Of a DNA stretch of 64,000 nt, positions 15,309-25,832 are shown piece by piece. Source of the stretch: Engraulis encrasicolus. Taxonomy: Eukaryota > Chordata > Actinopteri > Clupeiformes > Engraulidae. The translations under genes and the position numbers were made by a program. Position 1 is the first letter of the stretch, and every line of letters starts with the position of its first letter. The notes beneath the pieces are model-generated. The model made no database searches. It saw only the letters and a program-made list of their open reading frames with translations, and was not told the DNA's origin. The stretch covers positions 27,785,914 through 27,849,913 of the forward strand of contig NC_085865.1 of the NCBI RefSeq assembly GCF_034702125.1, in the 5' to 3' direction.

Positions 15309-15427
15309 CTCTTCGGGGGAAATGAAGATGCTGGACTTTTGAAACGAACAACAACAACAAAAAACCTGTTAGGACCCTGGAGGGACGAAGGGATGAGAGA
15401 CTGATTAGTAATACCTCCTGCATGCGC

Positions 15428-15485
<58 letters not shown>

Positions 15486-15634
15486 GGGGGCGGGGGATGT
15501 ATGAGTATGAAATGGCTCATGACTATTAGATGGCTACATCTCTCTGTTCTCTCTCTCTCTCTCTCTCTCTCGGGGAGGGGGGGGAGTAGGAGTATGTGAA
15601 AAGAAGTATGATATGGTTTATGTAGTAGTGGTTG

Positions 15635-15677
<43 letters not shown>

Positions 15678-15784
15678 GCAGACCAGGCCTGCTTGGGTGT
15701 AGGATGGCCCCCATCATTTATTGGAGGTACTTTAATTAGGCTACTTGAATTTGTGATGCTACCTTGTGACTGATTCAGGATGGC

Positions 15785-15865
<81 letters not shown>

Positions 15866-15976
15866 ACAGACCAGGCCTGTTTGGGTGTAGGATAGCCCTC
15901 ATAATTTACTGGATTTACTTTAATTCGGCCTACTTGAATTTGTGATGGTATTACCTGGTGACTGATTCGGGATGGC

Positions 15977-16012
<36 letters not shown>

Positions 16013-16072
16013 GGGGTGGTTGGGATGGAGGGTGAGTATGTGAACGTAGGTAAGATATTACTTATGAGTATT

Positions 16073-16117
<45 letters not shown>

Positions 16118-16118
16118 C
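15225..16118 (+). repeat. Array of (CT)n tracts separated by repeated modules in the L1 inter-ORF region
   Basis: At least seven CT tracts (near 15263-15304, 15431-15481, 15547-15570, 15637-15674, 15789-15862, 15981-16010 and 16075-16114) alternate with repeated modules. One module begins CAGACCAGGCCTG and GGGTGTAGGATRGC and ends GGATGGCTGCATCTCTC; it recurs at 15679, 15866 and 16118. Another, GGGGAAATGAAGATRCTGGA, occurs at 15241 and 15315. The plus strand is strongly pyrimidine-biased, so element RNA would carry long CU tracts. Confidence 0.92.
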
Positions 16119-16755
16119 AGACCAGGCCTGCTTGGGTGTAGGATAGCACCCCATAATATATTTGATTTAATTTAATTATTATTTAAATTTTGTGTTACTA
16201 TTGCCTTTTGCCTGATTTTCTCAGCAGAATATGTTTGAATTATGGTACTATGTTAAAAATAAACACTAGGGTTATCTTACTGAAAACGCTTTAATTAGTC
16301 TGGGTGCACTATCCAGAGTTATACTAATAACATTCTTTATTGGAAACTTATTATTATTATTATTATTTTTGATTGAAGATAACGATTGGTATAAATTAGG
16401 GCAATCACTTTGAATCATAGGGGTTGGGGTGGGGGGTGGGGGGGGTAAAACAAGCTGGCACAATAGGGAATGAGTTTGCTGACCATGTTGGCTAACACCC
16501 TGATCTTAAGGATGCCTACAACATCTATCACCAAGAGCTACCGTCCCATACGGATGGAGTACAGATGGAACCTGATTTCTGTATGTGAGTCCTTGTCTTT
16601 TTGTTTTTTCTTTGTCTATTGGATGTGTTTAAGTATTTCGTGTTCCTTTGTTATTTATGGCTTACCTGTATCTACACCACTGCAAGCTCAAATCACACAC
16701 AATTACACACATGCATATGGCACACTAGTATTTGCAAAGAGTACATTATTACCTC

Positions 16756-19700
16756 ATGTATAATCTTAAAATAGTGTCACTGAATGTGAATGGAATGCAC
16801 AATGTTATAAAGAGGAAGAAGATCTTATTAGAAATGAAAAAAGAGAAGGCGGATATAATTTATTTACAAGAAACACATTTGGAGAAAGAGGAACATGAGA
16901 AATTAAAGAAAATAACAAATAGTAAAATATATTATAGTTCATATAACACAAAGCAAAGGGGAGTAATAATAATAATTAAGAATCACATTGCTTTTGAAAT
17001 GGAAGAAGTTTTTACAGACAAAGATGGACGATATGTTCTTGTAGTAGGTAAAATAGAAGGGATACAACTTTCTTTTTTAAACATATACTATCCACCAGAT
17101 ACTGGTATAGAATTTATGACTAAGTTAATAGATTTATTAGTGACAAAAGCAAAAGGAATAGCTGTATTAGCTGGGGATCTAAATCTTGTCATGAATGCAA
17201 AAATAGATTCAACAAGCACGAGACTGCATAAATCCGAAAAGAATGCTGACTTATTAAGGAAGGCATGCCAAGAATTTGGACTGGTAGACGTATGGAGAGC
17301 ACTCCACCCAAGTAAAAAAGAATACACTTGCTACTCAGGAAGACATTCTGTATATAATAGGTTAGATTATTTTTTCATGTATAAACACAATTTTACACTA
17401 GTTAATTCATGTCAAATTAGCTCTATAAATATTTCAGATCATGCTGCCATCTCTCTGTCTCTAAAACTTAATTGTAAAAAAGGTAAATCCCTGTGGACAT
17501 TTAACAATTCTCTTTTAGAGGAAATAACCTTCGTAGAAAAAATAAAAAAGGAACTACAACTATATATAGAAATAAATGACACACCAGATATAGATCCCAT
17601 CACACTATGGGAAGCAGTAAAGGCTGTATTAAGAGGTATAATAATATCCTACTCCTCGGCAAGGAAAAGATCAAAAGAAGCATTAGAAAAACAACTACTT
17701 TATGAAATAAAATGTTTAGAACAACAGCATAGTGCAACAAACGATAAAAAGGTTAAGATTGAGTTAGAAGAAAAACGGAAAAAAATAGATAAATTCCGCA
17801 TGATGGAAATTGAGAAACTAATGAAATTTACACAACAGGAACGGTATGATGGTGGACCAAAGGCGTTAAAGATACTGGCGTATAAATTAAAGAAACAGCA
17901 AGAGAAGACACATATAACACAACTAAACACCCGTCAGAATAAAGTTATAATGGATAAAGATGAAATTGCAGAAGAATTTGCTAAATATTATGAAGATCTC
18001 TATAAAACAGAATTGAAAGATGATAAAGAACTAATTCAGAATTATCTTAAAACACTTGAAATACCAAAAGCAACACAAGACGATAATATTGGATTAACAA
18101 AGCCTATTACACTTGAAGAAGTAAATGAGGAAATACAAGGTCTACAGCAAGGAAAAACACCAGGAGATGATGGTTTTCCAAATGAATTTTATAAAGCATT
18201 TAAAGATCAGCTTGGTAGCTTATTGGTAAGAGCCTACAATCACGCATTGGGCACGGGCAGATGGGCTCCAACATGGACTTCATCTATTATCACTTTGATA
18301 CATAAAGAAGGGAAAGACCCGAAAAATTGTTCATCCTACAGACCAATATCTCTATTAAATACAGATCATAAAATAATAACATCAATCCTTGCCAAAAGAC
18401 TAAAATACATTATTCCTAATTTGATAAATACCGATCAATGTGGCTTCATCTCAGGACGTATCCTGGCAGACAATATACGACGAACATTGAACATAATTGA
18501 TTACTCCAAAAAAAATGACGAAAATCTGATTTTATTGACTTTGGATGCAGAAAAAGCGTTTGATTTAGTTTCATGGCCTTTCATGTTTGAAGTAATGTTA
18601 AGTTTTGGTTTTGATGAAAATTTCTGTACATGGATTAAAGCAATATATGCAAACCCGGTATCAGTTGTAAAGACAAACGGTACACTATCAAGACGGTTTT
18701 TAATTCAAAGGGGAACAAGACAAGGGGACCCCCTCTCTCCACTTCTTTTTACCTTTTATATTGAAATTCTTGCAATAGCTATTAGACAAAATAGAAATAT
18801 TAAAGGGATTACAATAGGACAGGAAACACATAAGCTAGCACTATTTGCTGATGATATAATACTTTACTTGACAGCCCCAAAAGAATCACTGCACCAACTG
18901 ATGGGAGAAATTGAAAATTATAGTACAATTTCAGGATATAAAATTAATAAAAGTAAATGTGAAGCCTTAACAATTGGCAGGGAAATGGACCAAGAACTAA
19001 AGCAACATTATAATATTAGATGGGACTCACAAATAATAAAGTACTTAGGTATCTATATTAGCTCGGACTTGAGTGATTTATATAACAACAATTATATTAC
19101 TTTAGAATTAAAGATAAATCAGGATATCAATAGGTGGAAATTAATCCCTGATGGAATCTATAGTAGGGTAGAGACAATTAAAATGATGGTACTCCCACAG
19201 GTTCTCTTTTTATTTCAAGCACTTCCAATTTCACTTCCTCCAACTTTTTTTAGAACTTGGAATAAAACATTTGCAGATTTTATTTGGAATGGCAAAAAAC
19301 ACAGAATCAAATATGAGACATTAACTCAACCAAAGGAAGAGGGAGGTTTAGGGGCTCCACAAATACAAAAATACTACTTCGCATCACAAATTTTAACAAT
19401 AATGAATTGGATGGGAGAGGAATCACAAATAAAATGGATCAATACTGAAAGAGAATTGTCAAATGGAATACTTGGCTCTTTACCTTTCCTTAAAAAAGTG
19501 TCACAAAAGCAATATCTACAAACATTTTGCATTGGAAACACATTAAAGACCTGGAAACAGTTATGTTCTTATTTAAAAATCAATAGTGAAAGCGTACGGC
19601 TAAGAAAAATGAGACACGACCCAGATTTTAGAGCACAAAAAGATGACAACATTTTGGACGCTTGGGCAAGTACAGGACTGACCATATTTGCACAACTTTT

Positions 19701-20520
19701 TGAAGAAAATATAGTAGTTTCGTTTCAAACCCTTGCAGAGAGATACAGTCTACCACAAAAACATTTTTTTAAGTATTTACAGGTCAGGAGCTATATACAA
19801 CAAAAGGCGGAAAAGGCAACTAATGAAGTTTTAATTTTTTTGTTAGAAAATAGAAACAAAAGTAGAAGGGGAGGTGCTCTAGCGAAGGCCTATAAACTAA
19901 TACAAAGGATGACAAAAACAAAGTGTAAGGCAAAAGAAAAATGGGAGAATGAATTACTAGTTACTATTACAGATAGTTCCTGGAGTGAATTATGGAAAGA
20001 GACTTTCAAAACAACCCAGTCCAAATGCTGGAAAGAGTTTGGCTGGAAGGTCAATCAAAGATTTTTTATGGTACCTAAACAATGTGCCCATATCTCAGGA
20101 GCTGACATAAAATGTTGGCGAGGATGTGGAGAAGAAGGGTCGCATACACATATATTCTATACATGTTCTATAATAAAACCATTTTGGGAGGAGGTAAGGC
20201 GAGCTGTCACATACATTTTTGATTTGAAACAACCTCTAACACCAGTAAATGTATTAGGCATCGACCTACCGAACAGGATAAAAAGAACGCACCGTAATTT
20301 TTTTCATATTCTAAGACTTACAGCACTAAAGCAAATTACAAAACTATGGAAACAAAGCAAACAACCAGATGTCCAGCTATGGTATAATACAATAAAAAAT
20401 GTTTTGGAAATGGAAAAATATATATTATTTTCTAGAAAGTGCTCACACAAATGGGAAGAAATGTATCCAGAAAATCTTTGCAATAATATGTGCCTTTACT
20501 TTGAAAATAGAACAACATAA
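16756..20520 (+). CDS. L1-type ORF2 protein (endonuclease and reverse transcriptase)
   Basis: 1254 residues, uninterrupted. I start at the ATG giving MYNLKIVSLNVNG because the apurinic endonuclease domain always begins just before this Asn motif. Endonuclease landmarks: SLNVNG (~8-13), YLQETHL (~38), LAGDLNLVMN (~141), RLDYFF (~200), SDHAAIS (~227). Reverse transcriptase: YRPISLLNTDHKI (~530), GFISGR, LTLDAEKAFD (~600), GTRQGDPLSPLLF (~655) and the catalytic FADD at about 697-700. A C-terminal cysteine-histidine motif (CWRGCGEEGSHTHIFYTC) begins near residue 1120. All expected catalytic residues are present, so the protein could nick target DNA and copy element RNA. The length matches L1/Tx1-clade ORF2. 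It has A/T-rich codon use unlike the GC-rich Gag remnant at 33.4 kb. Confidence 0.95.
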   Translation: MYNLKIVSLNVNGMHNVIKRKKILLEMKKEKADIIYLQETHLEKEEHEKLKKITNSKIYYSSYNTKQRGVIIIIKNHIAFEMEEVFTDKDGRYVLVVGKIEGIQLSFLNIYYPPDTGIEFMTKLIDLLVTKAKGIAVLAGDLNLVMNAKIDSTSTRLHKSEKNADLLRKACQEFGLVDVWRALHPSKKEYTCYSGRHSVYNRLDYFFMYKHNFTLVNSCQISSINISDHAAISLSLKLNCKKGKSLWTFNNSLLEEITFVEKIKKELQLYIEINDTPDIDPITLWEAVKAVLRGIIISYSSARKRSKEALEKQLLYEIKCLEQQHSATNDKKVKIELEEKRKKIDKFRMMEIEKLMKFTQQERYDGGPKALKILAYKLKKQQEKTHITQLNTRQNKVIMDKDEIAEEFAKYYEDLYKTELKDDKELIQNYLKTLEIPKATQDDNIGLTKPITLEEVNEEIQGLQQGKTPGDDGFPNEFYKAFKDQLGSLLVRAYNHALGTGRWAPTWTSSIITLIHKEGKDPKNCSSYRPISLLNTDHKIITSILAKRLKYIIPNLINTDQCGFISGRILADNIRRTLNIIDYSKKNDENLILLTLDAEKAFDLVSWPFMFEVMLSFGFDENFCTWIKAIYANPVSVVKTNGTLSRRFLIQRGTRQGDPLSPLLFTFYIEILAIAIRQNRNIKGITIGQETHKLALFADDIILYLTAPKESLHQLMGEIENYSTISGYKINKSKCEALTIGREMDQELKQHYNIRWDSQIIKYLGIYISSDLSDLYNNNYITLELKINQDINRWKLIPDGIYSRVETIKMMVLPQVLFLFQALPISLPPTFFRTWNKTFADFIWNGKKHRIKYETLTQPKEEGGLGAPQIQKYYFASQILTIMNWMGEESQIKWINTERELSNGILGSLPFLKKVSQKQYLQTFCIGNTLKTWKQLCSYLKINSESVRLRKMRHDPDFRAQKDDNILDAWASTGLTIFAQLFEENIVVSFQTLAERYSLPQKHFFKYLQVRSYIQQKAEKATNEVLIFLLENRNKSRRGGALAKAYKLIQRMTKTKCKAKEKWENELLVTITDSSWSELWKETFKTTQSKCWKEFGWKVNQRFFMVPKQCAHISGADIKCWRGCGEEGSHTHIFYTCSIIKPFWEEVRRAVTYIFDLKQPLTPVNVLGIDLPNRIKRTHRNFFHILRLTALKQITKLWKQSKQPDVQLWYNTIKNVLEMEKYILFSRKCSHKWEEMYPENLCNNMCLYFENRTT

Positions 20521-20643
20521 GCTTCCAAATCTTTCACAGCTTGTGCATGCCCCCACACACCCACCCTCTACATCAGCACATACATACAGCCAATACAACA
20601 CCTACTTTACACACACATACACCTACAGGTGAGCTATAGAATG

Positions 20644-20682
<39 letters not shown>

Positions 20683-21012
20683 TTGTCTCGTAAGGTTTGA
20701 GTTAAAGTGCTTTTTTATTTTTATTTATTTATTCTCTGTCCTTGTTGGTTTGTTTGTTTTTGTTTATATGTTTGTCTGTGTCAACTGTCTATTGTCATTT
20801 ACGTATTTGGGGAAAAAAAAAAAAAAAAAAAAAGTTTATTTGGTAGTATGCTGAAAAGTCATTGAAAAGAATTGAAGTCTCGTATGGGCATATATCGTGA
20901 ACTAGAAGAAGAGAGAAAAAATGGTGATGATGATGATGATGAATTTGTCATTGAAATTAACTGTAAGCCTTGTGAACAATTCTACCAATAAACAAAGTAA
21001 CAAAAAAAAAAA
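20521..21012 (+). other. 3' UTR of the L1-like element
   Basis: Contains a (CT)n tract (20644-20678), an internal A run (20813-20833), a (GAT)n run (20923-20942) and ends with CAATAAACAAAGTAAC followed by 11 or more As, directly abutting the right target duplication. The AATAAA shortly before the tail is a plausible polyadenylation signal. Confidence 0.8.
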
Positions 21013-21270
21013 GGTGGTTGGCACGAAGGATCCGACAGGGCACGAGAACATTAGCCTAATTACGTTACGTGGACAGTGAGTATCGCATCCACGAGAGGCT
21101 TTTGGCTATGCTGACAACAGACAGGTGTGATGCGCAATCACTAGCGGATGCTGTGCTAACAGAACTTAAAAGAGTTGGCATTGACACCGCCAAAATGCTC
21201 AGCCAGTGCTACGAAGGGGCAAGTGTTATGTCTGGCAAAGATGGGGGGGATGCAGAGGATCATCCAGGAC
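21013..21270 (+). pseudogene. hAT transposase, middle part (DUF4371 region)
   Basis: This continues the gene cut by the LINE. VVGTKDPTGHENISLI, then after a frameshift near 21068 YVDSEYRIHERLLAM, SLADAVLTELKRVG, MLSQCYEGASVMSGKDGG and, after a second frameshift in a run of seven Gs (21243-21249), MQRIIQ. The order matches DUF4371-type ZMYM/hAT transposases, in which CYDGASVMSG belongs to the RNase H-like core. The segment stops where a second repeat starts with CAGTGTTGCC. Confidence 0.85.
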
Positions 21271-24200
21271 CAGTGTTGCCAATTTAGCAACTGTTGGCCA
21301 CCTCTGGCGACACAAAAAATAATCTAGCGATTTAGCGACTTTTCAGGCTCAATCTGGCCGAATCTAGCGACTATTTCGCTTGTCTTGTGAGCGGCAAATC
21401 CGTCGCCCTCCCCACGACACCACACAGTGCATTTTCAGTGGTGGGTAGAGAGAGACGTGACACATGATGCACTACGGTGTGGCAGCTTTTGTGATACGCA
21501 CAGGAATTCTCATGCACATGTACATCTGCTTGTATGAGGCTACGGCAAGTGATATGGGACAAAGATATGGCAGGAACCGAATGTCAACATAAACCGAGAT
21601 TACACAATTAGTCCGGCGGATTAGACACACAAAAGGGCCTAATCGTGCACTTTTGAGTAAAAGCATGAAAATTGGTACACATATCCTTCTCGATATGCTG
21701 ATTGATATTAGCCTTGGAGGCGTCGTGAAAAATGAAGAATTTTCAAGATGGCCGCCAAATCCAATATGGCCAACCCAAATTAATGAAACTACCTGACACG
21801 TTGATGTAAAAGCATGAAAATGGGTATATATATCCTTCTTGATATGCTGATTAATATTAGTATTGCAGGCACCGCAAAAAAATATGAATTTTCAAGATGG
21901 CCGCCAAATCCAATATGGCCAACCCATATTAATGAAACTACCTGACACTTTGTAGAAAAGGCCTGAAAATTGGTACACATGTCCTTCTTAATATGCTGAT
22001 CAATGTTATCGTTGGAGGCGCCACGAAAAATGCTGTATTTTCAAGATGGCCGCCACATCCAATATGGCCAATGAAGCTACTGTACCTGAAACTTAGTTGT
22101 AAACCCATGAAAATGGATGCCCAGTTACTTCTTTATATTCTGATTAATAAAAGAAATGGAGGCATTGCAAGAAAGTTTAATTTTCAAAATGGCCGCCAAA
22201 TCAAATCTAGCCAACCCATATTAATGAAACCATTGATGAATTAAACACCCACTTTTAGTAAAAGCATGAAAAATGGTACACATTTACCTCTTGATATGCT
22301 GATTAATATTTGAAATGGAGGCATAGCAAATAAAACCTGAATTTTCAAGATGGCCGCCAAATAAAATGTAGCCAACCCATATACATTAATCCTCCAGGCA
22401 CATTGTGGGATATACAGTACCTCTAGCAGTTAGTGACGACTGCATAGGCCTTGTGTTTAATATGCCTCTCATGACCACAAATTCAAAAGGGTCAAGATTT
22501 CAAGGTTGCTAGAATTCATGGACATGGTTAAAACATGGTTTAGAAAAGAAACCAATAATTAATTACTACTTCTAGCTGTACTTCAAGGTTTTCAAATGAA
22601 CTGCAATCCTGTTCCATGCATGTTGTATGGGTATGTCTTGCCTGGTTAACACCAGTTGATCTCACAAGTGAGATACTCTGAAGGTTACATACTGTATGCA
22701 ATTTCTGAGGGATGGAATCCATGCTGTCTTTCAGATCAGAAAGTGTGCAAAGCAGCATGGGATTCCCCAGGTTGTAATATATCCTATGGCCAACATCAAT
22801 CAAGCTGCCAACAATGCCTAATTAAAAGATACACACAAACTTTGAATAAATGGTGAATGGTACAGTTGGTGCAAAGTCAACTCTGGGTATGTAAATTTGA
22901 GTAACCTTGAGTGAAAGTTTACTTGTACAGTATTAGAATTCATTTTTTGGCTATAATAATGGTGTGCAAGATTTGGCTTATGGTGAACCCCCATTTCTGT
23001 ATTTGTAGTTCAAGGTATGCAAACTATGCAACATATGTAAGGTCAAGTTGATAAGATTTGATTTAACCTCCATGTTGAGGGGGGACAATATTTTGTTTTG
23101 TTACCTACAGTACTTGAATGAAGGTTGTGCACATTTATTTCAATGATAAATGGCTCAAATCCATTGAAAATGTGACTAAAATATTTATTGACTCATCAAA
23201 GACTACAAATACGTTTCTACTACAAGTACAGAGAAATTTGTACTGAGATAAATATAGGATATTATATGCCCATTTATACATCTATGGGTTGGCCATATTT
23301 GAAGTGGGGCCATCTTGAAAATTCTTTTGATTTTTTGATGATGTTAATACAATAAAAAGTAACTAATGTACTGTAACACAATATGTAACACTACATATCT
23401 ATATATAACATTAGTAGGGTAGGGTTTGATGTTTCGAAATTAGGCTTGATGTTAGGATCACTTCCAGAGTAATCTTAATCACATAACGATGTAACTGTGT
23501 AGGCTACCAATTATGATGATTTTACCACAAAGTGCCCTGTAGTTAATATGGGTTGGCCATATTGGATTTGGCGGCCATTTTGAAAATTCTGTGTTTTTCA
23601 CATCTAATAATCAGCTGAAAAAGAAGGAAATGTGTAACCATTTTCATGCTTTTACTACGTGCATAATGGATTCACTCATCTGCTATACAATTCCTGTTAT
23701 ATGGGTCGGCCATATTTCATTTGGTGGCCATTTTGAACATTTCAATTTTGGTTTTACGCAACAATTCCATTTCTAACATTAATAGGTACATCATAGAGTA
23801 TGTATTTACCAAATTTCAGGCATTTATGACGCAGTGCAAGATGGTTTCTCACTAATATGGGTTGGCCATATTGGATTTGGCGGCCATCTTGAAAATACAG
23901 CATTTTTTGTGGCGCCTCCAACAATAACATTGATCAGCATATTAAGAAGGACATGTGTACCAATTTTCAGGCCTTTACTACAAAGTGTCAGGTAGTTTCG
24001 TTAATATGGGTTGGCCATATTGGATTTGGCGGCCATCTTGAAAATTCATAATTTTTTGCTATGCCTCCAATGCTAATATTAATCAGCATATCAAGAAGGA
24101 TATATGTACCAATTTTCATGCTTTTACATCAACGTGTCAGGTAGTTTCATTAATTTGGGTTGGCCATATTGGATTTGGCGGCCATCTTGAAAATTCTTCA

Positions 24201-24785
24201 TTTTTCGCGACGCCTCCAATGCTTATATTAATAAGCATAGGAAGAGGTATATGTGTACCAATTTTCATGCTTTTACTCAAAAGTGCATGATCAATTCACC
24301 AATCCGCTGGACTAAATGTTCGATATGGTGACTGTCATTTATGTTATGCCTACACTTCGAATTAGATCAGTCTTGTCACACAGGTATATTTGATTTACCT
24401 CAACTGTACCCTGCACTTAACTTTACTCGGTCTACCCTACAAGAAGATACAGGGGGCATGAGAATTTGGTGCGTATCACAAAAGCTACCACAACGGCTCC
24501 TTGGGATATGCATACCGGTATGACAAATTTAAATGAGCACTAGCAGGCTGGCCGCACCGACCGCAGTGAATCCCGGGCACTGGCGACAAAAAAACTAATC
24601 TAGCGCCTTTAGCGTCTTTTTAGTGCATCTGGCGACTTTTTAAAACGTGCATTTCCAGTGACAAATTCATCGTTTTTCCACATAATTCTGACTCAGCGCC
24701 GCCATCAGAAGCGTTTCCCACGGTTAAGCAGGGCTGCAGATTAGCTCTGATCTCCAAAAAGTAGCTAGCACCGCCCATTTGTACT
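21271..24785. mobile_element. Repeat with CAGTGTTGCC end inserted in the hAT gene, itself interrupted
   Basis: The left part (21271-21475) starts CAGTGTTGCC and has clustered TAGCGACTTTT-like words. A similar segment in the same orientation lies at 24570-24640 (GGCGACAAAAAAACTAATC, TAGCGCCTTTAGCGTC). Between them sits the foldback element. The CAGTG terminus suggests hAT ancestry. I find no right terminus or matching 8-bp duplication. The junction with the transposase near 24785 also lacks roughly 60 residues of the family, so a deletion probably removed the element's right end and adjacent gene sequence. The right boundary is approximate. Confidence 0.55.
21476..24494. mobile_element. Large foldback element with mirrored ~150-bp tandem arrays
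   Basis: The ends are inverted copies: GGTGTGGCAGCTTTTGTGAT at the left, and ATCACAAAAGCTACCACAAC at the right. About 180 bp of unique arm follows, then arrays of a ~150-bp unit. Left-arm units are marked by TTCAAGATGGCCGCC near 21741, 21891, 22040, 22183 and 22343. Right-arm units carry the inverse GGCGGCCATCTTGAA near 23570, 23724, 23880, 24030 and 24179, with a degenerate one near 23305. Each unit also holds AATATGGCCAACCCATATT, GCATGAAAATTGGTACACAT and CTTCTTGATATGCTGAT words. The ~900-bp centre has no ORF or recognisable domain. No target duplication is clear. Confidence 0.85.
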
Positions 24786-25832
24786 GTGGATGTGGGCACG
24801 TTTTCTGTATATCAGCGCGCCGTGCGTGACATTGTGACGTCATACGGTACACGGGAAAGCCTCAAACGTCTGTTGGACCAAAGGTGGACAGGACACCTTA
24901 ACACTGTGTCCCTCGTTGTGAAATCACATGCGAGTCTAACAGCGTTCCTGAGAGAGTTGCGATCGAGGAAAACACCTGCAGAAGTTAGAATAGAGGCGTC
25001 TGGGCTTCACAACGCTATCCTTGAGCCGAGTTTCTTATTTCTGGCCAGATTGCTGCTGAAGGTGCTGGAACTGATGGTCCCTCCAAACAAGATGCTCCAA
25101 GCCAAGAACTGTGACCTCCTCACTGGAGTACAGCTCATTCACACCTCGACAGAGTGTCTTAGGAGGCTTCGGTGTGATGAAGAATTTCAGAACATCTGGG
25201 CTGATACTGCAAGTGATGGACCTACTCCCCCAAAGCGGCTGCGACAGGCACCTGCTGCCCTCCGAGAGTATGTGGTAGAGGAAACACTAGGCCACCAGGA
25301 AGATTTTAATGAAAGGGAAGGTAAGCACCTGTTTTTTTCCATCATAGACAGTGTGCTTGGGGAAATGGAGGCTCGCTTTAGTGAGACCAACCAAAAATAT
25401 GCAATTGCACTGAAAGCCCTGGACCCTGCAAGTGAGGATTTTTTGAACACACAAGAACTGAAACCTTTACTGGATTTAAGTGGCACTGAAATAAACGAGA
25501 AGCAGTTCATCGTTGCTTGCGAGTTTGTCCGGAGCCAGGGTGGTGAGTCAATGACCATAAGTGAGCTTGTCACTAAACACAGAACTGTGTTCTCCACGGC
25601 CATGCCAGGTCTTTGCGGCCTTCAAACAAGCAATGACATTTGGGCTTCGACTGCTATGTGCGAGAACTCATTCTCAACATTGAAAAGAGTGTTCAGTGAT
25701 CACAGGCGCAGCATGCTGCATGGACGAAAGGAAAACTTAATAAGACTGGCATTCGAGAATGACCTAACCAAGAATTTCAATGGGGAGTGGCGAGAGGTCC
25801 TTTGGAGAAGATTCAACTCAGCATCCAACTGA
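24786..25832 (+). pseudogene. hAT transposase, C-terminal part
   Basis: An open stretch of 348 codons that ends at a normal stop. The first ~20 codons may be foreign sequence; family homology is clear from ESLKRLLDQRWTGHLNTVS onward. It contains the long helical region (LHNAILEPSFLFLARLLLKVLELM, NKMLQAKNCDLLTGVQLI) and the hAT C-terminal dimerisation region (IWASTAMCENSFSTLKRVFSDHRRSML, then LIRLAFENDL). The segment expected just before it, with the conserved CxxH-like and insertion-domain residues, is missing. The gene therefore could not encode an active transposase even if both insertions were removed. Confidence 0.88.

Larger units (their letters stand above)
13111..21012 (+). mobile_element. 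Full-length-looking L1/Tx1-clade LINE with intact ORF1 and ORF2
   Basis: A 7.9-kb non-LTR retrotransposon. It has a 125-bp 5' leader beginning CCCACCTCAAAACACC, ORF1 (13236-14102), an unusually long 2.65-kb inter-ORF region rich in tandem repeats and (CT)n, ORF2 (16756-20520), a 490-bp 3' UTR and a terminal A run. It is flanked by a 10-12-bp target duplication, as expected for target-primed reverse transcription. Both ORFs are open, which implies a young insertion. It lands in an already existing hAT transposase gene. Whether the 5' end is complete cannot be told from one copy. Confidence 0.9.

Noticed and set aside
15107..16149. Minus-strand Arg/Glu-rich ORFs
   Set aside because: They are translations of (GA)n, the complement of the CT arrays in the L1 inter-ORF region.
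16732..16755. Upstream start for L1 ORF2
   Set aside because: The codon at 16732 is TTG; the ATG at 16756 lies directly before the endonuclease motif.
21741..24190. CRISPR-like or satellite array
   Set aside because: Units are ~150 bp, inverted between two arms and in a eukaryotic context, so this is a foldback transposon, not CRISPR or a centromeric satellite.
21271..24785. 8-bp target duplication for the CAGTGTTGCC repeat
   Set aside because: No 8-mer matching the left flank (TCCAGGAC) occurs near the right junction; a deletion has probably removed it.
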